36,122 nt of DNA from a virus, in the IMG/VR virus record IMGVR_UViG_3300042507_001126, positions 1 through 36,122 of that record. One strand, written 5' to 3'. Under the pieces are notes generated by a model, which ran no database searches, was not told where the DNA came from, and saw only the letters and a list, made by a program, of their open reading frames with translations. The position numbers and the translations under genes are program-made. Below are positions 12,355 to 22,684 of this stretch, piece after piece. Every line of letters starts with the position of its first letter. Position 1 is the stretch's first letter.

Positions 12355-13450
12355 GGGTTACTGCATGGTCAAAGGTTTTGGGGAATTCTCCTGTTGTCAT
12401 GTAGTGTAGATTTCGCCCTATGCGGCTGTCTTGCGGTGCTAATTCTAAAGCCTTCTGACAAAGCTGAATAGCCTCATCCCTTAAACCAAGGTTCCACGCT
12501 GCAATGCTGGCAAAATCCCAAGGCTTTTCAGTCCAAACAGACGGGTCCATTGTGTACACAGCCTGTTTGTCAGTAATTTGTAAGGCAGATTTAGCCGCAG
12601 CATACGATTCAGCCCACATTGACAACCGATAGCATTGCACCGACAACTCAACCCAAGGCTCACGGGTTCCCGGTGCTTCTGCAACAGCCAGCCTAAACCA
12701 CTTTAAAGCCTCTGTAGCGTTGCCTTTTTCGGAATACGCCTTACCCAACAACCTCATGGCGTAAGCACGTTCATTGGGCCAATTAGCTTCTGGCATCTCA
12801 AGGTACTTTTTGAGATACACAATAGCGTCATCCCACCGAGCATAGAACGTCAGTTCACGGGCATGATAGAAAGCGTTACGAGGGCATCGCGGGTCTTCTT
12901 TGATTGCCAGTTCAAGCAACGGCATGTATTGACCACGGGACTTTGTTGGGTCAGGGTGATGACTCACAAGAAGCATATCGGTGTGTGCGTATACCTCGTT
13001 GATGCGGTCATCAGGCTTGGGCCATTCATGGACTGCGTGTTTCCACCAGTATCCATGACGATGGTGTATTTTTTCGTAGAAGAAACTGATGCCGCTACCC
13101 CAATCAAACTTGTAGCGTAGCCGTGTGGTCTGCTCTGTCCACACACGCTCAATTTCCTCACGCCATCCCGGTTCTAGCACCTCATCAAGATCAAGCGAGA
13201 TGCAAACGTCATAGTTGCCGGGGATAAGCGCCAAAGCAGTGTCTCTAGCTTTGTCAAAGCGCCAAGGCTTTACGCAGATGTCATAGACCTTTGCGCCGCA
13301 TTCAATAGCCAACTTAACCGTGTCATCAGTAGAGCCTGTATCAGCAATAAGAATCAGGTCAGCATCTTTGGCAGAGTCGCAAAAGCGTTGAACAAACTGT
13401 TCCTCATTTTTGCTAATTGCATAAACTGCTATCTTGAGTTGTTTTTTCAT
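12332..13450 (-). CDS. GT2 glycosyltransferase fused to TPR repeats
   Basis: A 372-residue protein. Residues 5-100 form a GT-A fold: KIAVYAISKNEEQFV, DTGSTDDT (37-44) and SLDLDEVLEPGW (85-96) carrying the DxD metal-binding motif. HAVHEWPKP and SHHPDPTKSRG follow. From about residue 185 onward, TPR-like helix pairs are visible (AYAMRLLGKAYSEKGNATEAL; AAWNLGLRDEAIQLCQKALELAP). It probably transfers a sugar to a protein or surface glycan. Its place between adhesin and lysis genes suggests virion fibre modification or host-surface alteration; the substrate is unknown. Confidence 0.82.
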   Translation of the reverse strand: MKKQLKIAVYAISKNEEQFVQRFCDSAKDADLILIADTGSTDDTVKLAIECGAKVYDICVKPWRFDKARDTALALIPGNYDVCISLDLDEVLEPGWREEIERVWTEQTTRLRYKFDWGSGISFFYEKIHHRHGYWWKHAVHEWPKPDDRINEVYAHTDMLLVSHHPDPTKSRGQYMPLLELAIKEDPRCPRNAFYHARELTFYARWDDAIVYLKKYLEMPEANWPNERAYAMRLLGKAYSEKGNATEALKWFRLAVAEAPGTREPWVELSVQCYRLSMWAESYAAAKSALQITDKQAVYTMDPSVWTEKPWDFASIAAWNLGLRDEAIQLCQKALELAPQDSRIGRNLHYMTTGEFPKTFDHAVTHDHDRQN

Positions 13451-13462
13451 GTCGTGTATTGA

Positions 13463-15544
13463 TTAAAAAAATGCAAAAAAATTACCTAGATAACTTGAGG
13501 GTGGCGCAACCACTTGCCCGTTAATGTAACTGACGGACAGATACTCCATCGTCCCGTCATTGGACAGAAAGTTCAGCCCTGTGTTGTTTCCCGCATCAGT
13601 AGACAACACACCCATGTTCCACGCTGTTGGCTTTTGCAAGATGGCTTGAGTTGTGTTTGTGCTGCCAAGCTGCAACAGGTTTCCTAAAGCACCGCTGATC
13701 GTGAAGCTGGTGAACTCGTTAGTTTGACCTCCTTGAAACTGGATACGACCAATGGCTGTGTTGGTCAGACCTGCAAACTTGTTGGAGCCGTTGACCGTGA
13801 GCGTACCTGTGCCACCTTGGTTCAGCGTGGGGTAGGTTTGAACATTCCCACCCTCAAACGATTTAGCAGATGCACTTGTAAAACTTATTGTGCCTGTACC
13901 TGTGACAGTGAGGTATACCGCAGAGCCTATGTTCCACGAGGTAGAGCTTCCGGCAATCGTCCAAGACCCGCTTCCAACTGCCATTGTTTTTGCGTTTGTA
14001 CCGAGCGATGAAAACCGTGAAATTGCGCCGGTTAAAGAAAAGTTATACCCGTTTGCGTCAAATGTTCCGCTTGTAAGAGTAAAAGCTGATGATGCGCTTC
14101 TATTACTTACAAAAGCATCCTGCAAAGTCACAGAGCCACCGGGAGTATCAATCGTAAATGATTGCGTAAACGTCTTACCCGCACTTGTAATCGTCTGACT
14201 TCCACGCCCTGCAAAGGTCAGCAAACCTGTACCCGTCAGCGTAGTGCCAGTACCGTTAATCCAGTTGCCGTAGATTGCAAGCGTAGTTGTACCTGTTGCC
14301 AGCGTCATTGTGTTGCTGACAAGACCGCTCATGTTAATAGTGCCAAGGTTGAACCCAGCGTTGACAGTTGCGGTTGCTCCTGTTGTTACATTGGCGTCAT
14401 TAAAAATTGCCGTGTCTTGAGCAAGGGGGAAATAAATTGTGTTGGTAGAGCCTCCAGATATATCTGACCAGTTGGCTGCCCCGAATGTTCCAGTACCACC
14501 TCTCCAATACACCGTCTTAGCCGCATCAAACGTAATCCCGCTGTTGCCTTTGCAGTCACCCAAGCGAGTACCACTTACAGGAGCAGCAGCACCAGCAATG
14601 GTGATGTCTAGGAAGTCGATGTCGGTCAATGAAGCAACAGCAGCGCAGGTCAGTGTGCGTGTTGTGCCAATGGTGTCAGAGCGCACGAACGTCCGCATCG
14701 TTGCGTTGGTTCCAGCGGAGAGCGTCAGTGTGCCGTTGATGGTTTGATCTGCGTCAATACGCAAGTTCGCTACACCTGCGGATGTTCGGCCCGTCACTGA
14801 CAGATTGTTAAATGTACAAGCGCCTTGAACAGAAGCAAGACTAATAGCTGTGTTTGTCCATGAAACATTGTAGAAAGTTACCCCGGTAGCTCCGGGGGCG
14901 ATATTGCCAGATGCGTTTGTTACTATGATTGATGAAGTGCCAGCGTTAAACGTCAAATTTGTATTGGTTGTAAACGCAATAGGGCTGGTTGCACTCAACG
15001 TAACCGTAGAACTACCCAGATTGATTGTGCGGGTGTTGTTGTTGTTGGACGACAGAGATGTTGCAGTGACGTTGTAGTTGTTGGTGGTGAAGGTTCCTGA
15101 TGTAACTGTTATCGCGGCACTACAGGTAAGAGCACTTTGAAGCTGCCATGTTGGGGTGTTTACTGTCCCAAAAGCACCAACCCTTAGTTCACCTAAAAGC
15201 AACTTTCCAGCCGTGTCAATGTTAAACGGTCCACCAGAACTAGCAGATAATGCCAAAAGTCCCGACCATGTAAGCGTCATTGTGGGTACAAGTGTAAGGT
15301 TGCCGTAAAGTCGAATTGTTGACGAACCAGTAAGCGTACCCGTAAAGCCTGTAAAAGTTAAATTTTTACAGTCTCTAGTTCCCGAAACAGTAACCGTCAC
15401 CGCACCAGAAGCACCATCAAAGTAAACATCATCAGCATCTGTAGGTACAGTTTCCCCACCAGCACCACCAGAGGTCAAAGCCCACTTAGTGCCAGCCGTA
15501 GCATCCCAGTTGGCAGTACCCCCAACCCAGTATCTGTTCGCCAC
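13463..15544 (-). CDS. Large beta-rich adhesin or tail fibre protein with internal duplication
   Basis: A 693-residue protein with GTG start and AGGGGG upstream. Composition is Thr/Ser/Gly/Asn-rich with few charged residues, typical of beta-helix or beta-solenoid virion fibres. An N-terminal module (RYWVGGTANWD...DDVYFDG...LTLTWSGLLAL, about 4-100) recurs from residue 345 (VYWRGGTGTFGAANWSD...DTAIFND...GTGLLTFAG). It is likely surface exposed and may bind the host receptor or glycans. It stands just after the collagen-like gene and before a glycosyltransferase that might modify it. Confidence 0.7.
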   Translation of the reverse strand: MANRYWVGGTANWDATAGTKWALTSGGAGGETVPTDADDVYFDGASGAVTVTVSGTRDCKNLTFTGFTGTLTGSSTIRLYGNLTLVPTMTLTWSGLLALSASSGGPFNIDTAGKLLLGELRVGAFGTVNTPTWQLQSALTCSAAITVTSGTFTTNNYNVTATSLSSNNNNTRTINLGSSTVTLSATSPIAFTTNTNLTFNAGTSSIIVTNASGNIAPGATGVTFYNVSWTNTAISLASVQGACTFNNLSVTGRTSAGVANLRIDADQTINGTLTLSAGTNATMRTFVRSDTIGTTRTLTCAAVASLTDIDFLDITIAGAAAPVSGTRLGDCKGNSGITFDAAKTVYWRGGTGTFGAANWSDISGGSTNTIYFPLAQDTAIFNDANVTTGATATVNAGFNLGTINMSGLVSNTMTLATGTTTLAIYGNWINGTGTTLTGTGLLTFAGRGSQTITSAGKTFTQSFTIDTPGGSVTLQDAFVSNRSASSAFTLTSGTFDANGYNFSLTGAISRFSSLGTNAKTMAVGSGSWTIAGSSTSWNIGSAVYLTVTGTGTISFTSASAKSFEGGNVQTYPTLNQGGTGTLTVNGSNKFAGLTNTAIGRIQFQGGQTNEFTSFTISGALGNLLQLGSTNTTQAILQKPTAWNMGVLSTDAGNNTGLNFLSNDGTMEYLSVSYINGQVVAPPSSYLGNFFAFF

Positions 15545-15546
15545 AA

Positions 15547-15741
15547 TTACACCCCCTCAGTTGGAGGCACTTCTTCAATCACTTCTTCCACAGTAGGAGC
15601 AGTCAACACAGCAATCCAGTTGTCCACACGCTGCTGCTTCATTGCTTGGATGTCTTCATCAGTGAATGCGTGGTCATCTGGCAAGTGCAAAGCATCACGA
15701 AACAAGCCGTGGGGGGTGGTGAATTCAAAGTCGATTTTCAT
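15547..15741 (-). CDS. Small hypothetical protein between two fibre genes
   Basis: A 64-residue acidic protein starting MKIDFEFTTPHGLFRDALHLPDDHAF, then a helix (DIQAMKQQRVDNWIAVLT) and a Pro/Glu tail. From memory this form is repeated beside fibre genes in related phages, where it could act as a fibre assembly helper or a small structural piece. Stop-to-start spacing on both sides is two to three bases. Confidence 0.66.
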   Translation of the reverse strand: MKIDFEFTTPHGLFRDALHLPDDHAFTDEDIQAMKQQRVDNWIAVLTAPTVEEVIEEVPPTEGV

Positions 15742-15743
15742 GG

Positions 15744-17095
<1,352 letters not shown>

Positions 17096-17099
<4 letters not shown>

Positions 17100-17578
17100 A
17101 ACACGATCACACCATCAGAACGGACAAGGAACAACAAGAAGATAATCATGTCATCTGCTGGAGTTGCACCAGCAGCAGGAAATGACACCTTTACACGACC
17201 TGAATACCCTACGCAATTTTGAGCGTTGATGTCTAGCTGTGGATCAGTTGCCATCAACCCCCATGCGCCAGCATCAATCACTAGCGTACAAGTGCCAGCA
17301 GCAGCAACAGTGTTTGTAATTGTTAACGGGATTGCCGCAGGAGTAGGCGTGTAATCTGCAATGTCAAACGTCAAACCGTTTCGTGTGTCTTGAATGTTTG
17401 TGACATTGCGCCTGACAATCTGAGCATCAATGGTTGCGCCTGTAAGGTTGACAGGCAAGCCAAGAGATGTAAAAGACAAATTCCAATATGTTTGCTGATC
17501 CCAAACAAGTTCTCCAGCAAGAATTGGATTGTCAAAACCACTCACTTGTGCGAGTGAGTTACGAGCGAAGACAGCCAT
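17096..17578 (-). CDS. Virion-associated beta protein, unknown
   Basis: A 160-residue protein with beta-strand character ([50 protein letters not shown]) and little charge. The pattern of a short Ig-like or baseplate-upper-protein-like domain with a strand after 'LTGAT' is common in tail proteins. It precedes the collagen-like gene and is preceded by a structured leader. The start has AGGGA seven bases upstream. Confidence 0.66.
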
Positions 17579-17656
17579 AATAGTTCCCTGATCTCAGGTG
17601 GTGACGCTCCCCGCCTACTGGCAGGGCTACGGGTCTTGTTATGTTGTCTGTGAATT
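17579..17656 (-). promoter_or_regulatory. Structured leader before the virion protein at 17578
   Basis: A 78-base gap in an otherwise tight operon. On the minus strand CCTGA-GA-TCAGG (17598-17587) is a hairpin that covers the AGGGA ribosome binding site. Upstream, GCC...GGC and CCC...GGG pairs (about 17607-17634) form a second stem. CCCTG in that stem could pair instead with CAGGG at the ribosome binding site. This suggests translational control or an RNA processing signal, unproven. Confidence 0.45.
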
Positions 17657-17968
17657 TTAACGCCTAGATCTTACCAAATCAATGAAAGGCCACAAATCAT
17701 CTGTAGACCACGACCCGTTAGGGTATTGACTAGACAAGTCTGTGTAGTCTGACAAAGAAGATTGCAGCACTGCTCCAGTTTGAGGGTCAAGTGTCTCGTT
17801 TCGGTTCGCAATCATTACAACGTCAAATTGCTGTGGAATCGTATATTCAAACACCCCGTTGACCTCTAAACCAACTCCAATTGTAATTCTTACAACCGAG
17901 CCAATTACATGGTCAACTGATTGAATTTCTTCTGAAACGATTTGTTGTGGAATAGTAGTAACTCGCAT
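17657..17968 (-). CDS. Hypothetical tail-region protein
   Basis: A 103-residue protein with TAAGGA upstream of the ATG. Beta-rich start (MRVTTIPQQIVSEEIQSVDHVIGSVVRITIGVGLEVNGVFEYTIPQQF) and a C-terminal acidic stretch (YTDLSSQYPNGSWSTDDLWPFIDLVRSRR). It lies between the tail hub and fibre genes and is probably structural. No family recognised. Confidence 0.65.
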   Translation of the reverse strand: MRVTTIPQQIVSEEIQSVDHVIGSVVRITIGVGLEVNGVFEYTIPQQFDVVMIANRNETLDPQTGAVLQSSLSDYTDLSSQYPNGSWSTDDLWPFIDLVRSRR

Positions 17969-17977
17969 TTTTAATCC

Positions 17978-20900
17978 TTATGTCCATGCAGGAATGTAAT
18001 AGGTTGTACCGTTGATAACAATACCAACCCATGTATTTGTGCTTGCCGATCCGGGTTTAGTTGTCGTTGAAAATGTTGCAGTGCTTGAGCCAGAACTTAC
18101 TGAATTTAAACTTACAGTGCTACCACCAGATTGCCAAAAACCAGAACCTTGTATTCCATCAAGCAAATCAGCATTCAAGTTTGTAACCAACGTATTGTTG
18201 GTGATTTGCATTTTCCCAGAAACATACAAAGCTGTACCACCAGCATTGTTTGCTGCAAGCACTCCATAGCTTGCATTTGTTGTTGATGTACCTTGCACCC
18301 CAACACCTGTTGACGCATTGCTTGTGTAGCCAACAACTCCAATACCACTTGAGTTATCAGAAAAACCAACAACACCAAAATCAGCATCTCCGCTTGCATT
18401 TACATCAGCAGCAGCAGTAGATCCTAAAGAACTAGCTGAAGATCCGTTAATCTTTACAACACCACGAGAATAAAAACCGTTAGCAAATATATTGCCAGTG
18501 TTGCGTTCAATGTAATAGCCATTTGTACCCCAAGTGCCAACAGTTGCAGCAACAGGTGGATTTGAGCCGTTCCAGTTGTCCGAACGTATGTCTTGAAAAA
18601 TGCTTGCAGCAATTGGGCCTGTCCAAGCCGTGGTGTTTGGACTTACACCGTTAATGGTCACAGAAGCATTGCTATTGAAGCGACCTTGGATATACCACAT
18701 CACTTGACCAACAGCAACAGATGGTGCAGTCGATACCCATCCTGATGGAATTGCTGATCCAGTTGTAGTTGCTGTAAATGTCGGAATTGGGTCTGCTTGA
18801 TTCTGAACCCTATAAGCGTTAATAAATGTCAATCCACTTGCACCATTTATTGCTTGCTCAATAATTGCCATTGTTATTTGACGAGTTATTGATGATGTCA
18901 AATTTGAACCGTTAACAACTAACGTGACATTGACACTGGTAGCAACTGAAGTTGGTGTTATCGTAATTGTTGATGACGAGCCGCTTGCTGGCGTTGCTCC
19001 TGTGACTGTCCAAGAATATGTTGGACTTGTTACATTGTTTGTAATTGCTGTTAGTGTTGCCGTTGCTGGCGTAAATACACCTGATGCTTTAGAAAAAGAT
19101 GTAAAACCGGAAATGTCTACAAACGGACCAACTGGAGCAATAGGAGTCCATGAGAACGATGCGCTTATTGGACTCTTTGAAGATGTAGCAATTTCATTGG
19201 AAACGGTATAAGAAAAGTAATAAACTTTTGTTGAATCTGATCCTGTTGGCAACACTAAATTTTGGAAAACGTAGTTTGTGTTTGATGCAATTGGTTCTGT
19301 GCTGATTGAATTTGCTGATGTAAGCAAAGTCCAATCTGTATCCAATGGAATCGCAACAGTTGTGTAATACAACTCAATTGACGTAACTCGTCCTGTTGCC
19401 GGGACATATGTTTGCACACTAAAGTTAGGAATAGCACTGCTAGGACTTGTTGATGTAACTATTGGTGCAGACAATGGACTGAAATACATTACAGAGGGCA
19501 AGCCACTGTTAGGCACTGGTGTAAATTGTCTAATTGTTTGATCGTCATACACTTGAGCGTTGTACTCACTTAATTCAAGACGAGCGCCAAGCGATCCATC
19601 AGCCAAAGATGCTTCATTAACCTTCATCACACGAAACAACTTAGCATTCCAGCCGTAGTTAGAGTTGGTTACACTAACAACATTACCAGCATCAACTTGA
19701 ATGCCAAAATATGTTGTGTTAAAGCTGACAATCAAATCTTCACGGGCTTGCTCAAGCAACCTGTTTGCAAGGTAGTGCGCTTGCACAGAATCGTTTACCA
19801 AGTCGTATGTGATGCTGTATTTGTTAACAGGCTCGTTTGGATACAACAAAATAGTTGATGTTTTAATGTTTATAAAGTTTGCTTGGTCACGATTCTCTTT
19901 AAATGGAAATCTTGCCTCTACCTGATTAATAGAGCTAGTAATATCTGTAGCACTTACGCGAATGTCACCAACAATGTTGTTATCTGTAAACGCATAAGAA
20001 GCAGTTTCTGCTTTGTTAACCACAACAGACCATTGACCCAATGCAGCGTTGTAAGTCATCCATGAATCGCAAGCAGACATGATGCGGTCAATGTTTGACA
20101 ACACAGAATCACCCGCATCTAAAACACCATTGATGCGGTAACGGGCTTGTGTAGAAGGAACTCCGCTGCTGTTTTCAAAAGTAATCAACTCATCACTGTA
20201 AGCGTTCAGTGCTGTTCGGCTTGTGCTGTCCACAAATGCAGGGGCAATAGCACCACCATAAACAGAGTTTGTGATGTAGTCATACCAAACATCACCCGGC
20301 TTTGCTACGCCTGTTCCATTCAAAGTATGTGATACCTTAAACGTGATTGGCGACAGTTGGGTAGTACCCGCATCACGGTTGTAAATCAGCTTCACAATTG
20401 CAAAACCAAGGCCGTTCATTTGCCGTGTGCCTGTCCATCGTTGACCAGCAGCGATGTCGCTACCGCCCATTACCGTTGATGGAGCCGCAGCACCGTTTAA
20501 TGGCGTGATAGTTCCAGCATCATTTGACCTGTACAAGTTAATAAACAGGTTGCCATTGATTTTTGTGTCTACGTTACCGGCCTCATCGGTTAAGCTAACA
20601 ACTTGTGTTGGGTTTGGGCCATCAAATATTATTTTGCGATCACCATAATACATATCGGTGGTATCAAACGTAAATTGTCCGTTAGGGCTAATGCTTGAAA
20701 TGGCTAAGACGTAATACATTGTCTTTTGATCTGTGCTTAAAACAGCGTCAACAAACGTACCGCCCATGTAGGCATTGCCATAAACAATTGGTACAGCGTT
20801 AACTGCGCTTGGCGGCACTTGCTGTCGAACACCCATATCTTGCTGTTGCTCGGGATTGTCTGCAAAGATTCGAGTGACAATCATTGAAACAGCAAAGTTA

Positions 20901-20989
20901 ACGGCAAACGCTGCTGCTGTCATACCGATAGAAAAAGCAGCAGCACTTGTTAAACCATAAAAACTAGCAACAATCATTGACCCGACCAT
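17978..20989 (-). CDS. J-like central tail hub / host specificity protein with fibre-like C-terminus
   Basis: A 1003-residue tail tip protein. It starts with a hydrophobic Ala-rich stretch (residues 1-40), then the hub core (VPIVYGNAYMGGTFVDAV; ITFKVSHTLNGTG; SNIDRIMSACDSWMTY; VEARFPFKENRDQANFI; LANRLLEQAREDLIVSFNTTYFGIQVDAGNVVSVTN). Fn3- or Ig-like parts follow from about 500 to 720. The last 200 residues hold GVVGYTSNASTGVGVQG-type repeats and NADLLDG, a motif usual in separate tail fibres. So hub and fibre functions seem fused. GAAGGA precedes the start. Confidence 0.83.
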   Translation of the reverse strand: MVGSMIVASFYGLTSAAAFSIGMTAAAFAVNFAVSMIVTRIFADNPEQQQDMGVRQQVPPSAVNAVPIVYGNAYMGGTFVDAVLSTDQKTMYYVLAISSISPNGQFTFDTTDMYYGDRKIIFDGPNPTQVVSLTDEAGNVDTKINGNLFINLYRSNDAGTITPLNGAAAPSTVMGGSDIAAGQRWTGTRQMNGLGFAIVKLIYNRDAGTTQLSPITFKVSHTLNGTGVAKPGDVWYDYITNSVYGGAIAPAFVDSTSRTALNAYSDELITFENSSGVPSTQARYRINGVLDAGDSVLSNIDRIMSACDSWMTYNAALGQWSVVVNKAETASYAFTDNNIVGDIRVSATDITSSINQVEARFPFKENRDQANFINIKTSTILLYPNEPVNKYSITYDLVNDSVQAHYLANRLLEQAREDLIVSFNTTYFGIQVDAGNVVSVTNSNYGWNAKLFRVMKVNEASLADGSLGARLELSEYNAQVYDDQTIRQFTPVPNSGLPSVMYFSPLSAPIVTSTSPSSAIPNFSVQTYVPATGRVTSIELYYTTVAIPLDTDWTLLTSANSISTEPIASNTNYVFQNLVLPTGSDSTKVYYFSYTVSNEIATSSKSPISASFSWTPIAPVGPFVDISGFTSFSKASGVFTPATATLTAITNNVTSPTYSWTVTGATPASGSSSTITITPTSVATSVNVTLVVNGSNLTSSITRQITMAIIEQAINGASGLTFINAYRVQNQADPIPTFTATTTGSAIPSGWVSTAPSVAVGQVMWYIQGRFNSNASVTINGVSPNTTAWTGPIAASIFQDIRSDNWNGSNPPVAATVGTWGTNGYYIERNTGNIFANGFYSRGVVKINGSSASSLGSTAAADVNASGDADFGVVGFSDNSSGIGVVGYTSNASTGVGVQGTSTTNASYGVLAANNAGGTALYVSGKMQITNNTLVTNLNADLLDGIQGSGFWQSGGSTVSLNSVSSGSSTATFSTTTKPGSASTNTWVGIVINGTTYYIPAWT

Positions 20990-20991
20990 TT

Positions 20992-21438
20992 TTATTCCTT
21001 CACAAAACTTGCACCAACAGCTTTGTAGCCACGCTTGGTGTAATCAATCAACGGACCTGACGCTGAAATTGATGTGTAAACACAATCAACTTCCCCTTGT
21101 TTTAGCATCACGCTTGCAACCTCATCGTAAGCCTTCCAAAGCCTACCGCCAACAGAACCATTACGATGCTCTGGCTCAACCCACCACAACAGTTCATGCA
21201 ACTCTTTGACTTGTGGACACCAAATGTTGTTTTGTTTAATGCCAATTATGGCTCCCGTCATGTTGTTATCAATAAAGATAAACCCACGACCTTTGATAAT
21301 CCCAAACAACAGTTCTTCAACGTATTTGGGATAGTGGTTTGCCGTTTGCCCAAGAACTTTGATTGGATTTTCGTAAGCATATGCTTCTACAATCTCAAGC
21401 AGTCTTGGTATGTCGTATCTTGTTGCGAGTCTTATCAT
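20992..21438 (-). CDS. GNAT-family N-acetyltransferase inside the tail module
   Basis: A 148-residue acetyltransferase-like protein. MIRLATRYDIPRLLEIVEAYA gives the first strand and helix, ELLFGIIKGRGFIFIDNN and GAIIGIKQ the central strands, ELHELLWWVEPEHRNGSVGGRLWKAY the acetyl-CoA loop region (HRNGSVGGRL), and YTKRGYKAVG the typical end. It lies between tail tip genes, two bases from the hub gene, where lambda has K and I. It could acetylate a tail protein or a host target; unknown. Confidence 0.78.
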   Translation of the reverse strand: MIRLATRYDIPRLLEIVEAYAYENPIKVLGQTANHYPKYVEELLFGIIKGRGFIFIDNNMTGAIIGIKQNNIWCPQVKELHELLWWVEPEHRNGSVGGRLWKAYDEVASVMLKQGEVDCVYTSISASGPLIDYTKRGYKAVGASFVKE

Positions 21439-21440
21439 GT

Positions 21441-22091
21441 TTAATTACTGTTGCCATAAACACTAACGTCTACATCAACAGTAGTCTCGCTGGCTTGAGT
21501 TTGCGTCTTTGGAGGTTGCCCAAAGTCAAAGTATGTGTTTGAAATTTCAGACACACGATTCATTGAGGTATCGCCAGAATAGATAAACTGCCAATTGCTT
21601 TTGTTTGTTCTAACGCCCGACAGTCTGTTTTCCAGAACCCGGCGCATAGAAGAACAAGCAATGGAGCAAGTAGCAATCCTTTGCCTCAATTCAGAGTTAA
21701 AGTCTTCAGTAATTGACACGCTACTGATGATCCCCTGATAACGCTTAAAGAATTGCGTTGTAGGCGTTGTGATGATTTGATTGTTTGCGTCAAAGAATCC
21801 ACGCCACACTTCAACCAATGAGCCTTTGATGTCGTTGCCAAGGATGATGCCAATGTTTGCCGGGTCAATACCCGTCAATTGAATTGTCATGTCATCAGAT
21901 GTGGCCTTGATGTCACGCTGAACATCGCCAACACTAAGCAAAGCACCAAGGTTTGCAAAGGTAATACCACTTACCGTGATGGGCGCAGCAGCGTTACAGA
22001 ACGTGTAGACAGTAGCAGCATTACCGACTGTCAGCCTCACAAACTCTGCATGGTTAATTTGTGAGCCAGTTACAGCATTGATTGTTGTCAT
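21441..22091 (-). CDS. Tail tip assembly protein
   Basis: I start it at 22091 (MTTINAVTGSQINHAEFVRL), which is ATGA-coupled to the gene before and has GGGAA upstream; an ATG at 22175 would overlap that gene by 88 bases. The 216-residue product has ITVSGITFANLGALLSVGDVQRDIKATSDDMTIQLTGID then GSLVEVWRGFFD and QFFKRYQGIISSVSITED. This order recalls tail tip proteins of lambda L-like position (DUF2163- or DUF1833-like). Structural role inferred by synteny. Confidence 0.7.
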   Translation of the reverse strand: MTTINAVTGSQINHAEFVRLTVGNAATVYTFCNAAAPITVSGITFANLGALLSVGDVQRDIKATSDDMTIQLTGIDPANIGIILGNDIKGSLVEVWRGFFDANNQIITTPTTQFFKRYQGIISSVSITEDFNSELRQRIATCSIACSSMRRVLENRLSGVRTNKSNWQFIYSGDTSMNRVSEISNTYFDFGQPPKTQTQASETTVDVDVSVYGNSN

Positions 22092-22684
22092 GTGATGTAT
22101 TCCCGAAATACAAACGGTTGATCCCAATTGACAAAAGCGCCATTTGTCATTGGAGTAAGAGTATACGTTGGGCAAACTTCAGCCACAACAGTAAATGTGC
22201 AAGCGTTGCCAATTGACACAGTAGCACCAGAGCTAGGTGTACCAATCAGCGGTCTGTGAATACCCACAGACGAGCCAGCAGAGTCTTCTGTGACCTTGTA
22301 GGTGTATCCACCCACCATGATAAAATCACCCGCTTTAAAAGTCCCGTTAGAGTTCAAGGCAAGCGTTTGTGTGTTGGGTGTAGGCGCACCATTCAACGTA
22401 GCCGTAGTAGCCGTGCCAAGTTTTTGAGTAAACCACGACAACTGACTACTGTTGAACGTAATCGTTTCTGGCAACTGGCGGTCTTTGTTGTCAATCGCCT
22501 GAATGATTGCCCGTGCTGTTGGGTAGTACAGATAGTTGTTAGGCGTGACCGTAAACACCCAAGGCACAGCCGTTAGGTACTGAGCCACAGTAATGAAACC
22601 CGACCTAGCAACTTGCTGACCAACCATGCGGCGGTTGTTCACCGTCATGGACTCTTGATTCTCAAACACAGTTTGAAAGCTCAT
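22088..22684 (-). CDS. Minor tail protein
   Basis: A 198-residue protein directly after the tape measure gene, ATGA-coupled. Central part carries LALNSNGTFKAGDFIMVGGYTYKVTEDSAG, a beta domain as in distal tail or tail tip proteins; the end is FVNWDQPFVFREYIT. The place matches lambda M or HK97 gp17-like minor tail proteins. Function inferred from position. Confidence 0.7.
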   Translation of the reverse strand: MSFQTVFENQESMTVNNRRMVGQQVARSGFITVAQYLTAVPWVFTVTPNNYLYYPTARAIIQAIDNKDRQLPETITFNSSQLSWFTQKLGTATTATLNGAPTPNTQTLALNSNGTFKAGDFIMVGGYTYKVTEDSAGSSVGIHRPLIGTPSSGATVSIGNACTFTVVAEVCPTYTLTPMTNGAFVNWDQPFVFREYIT

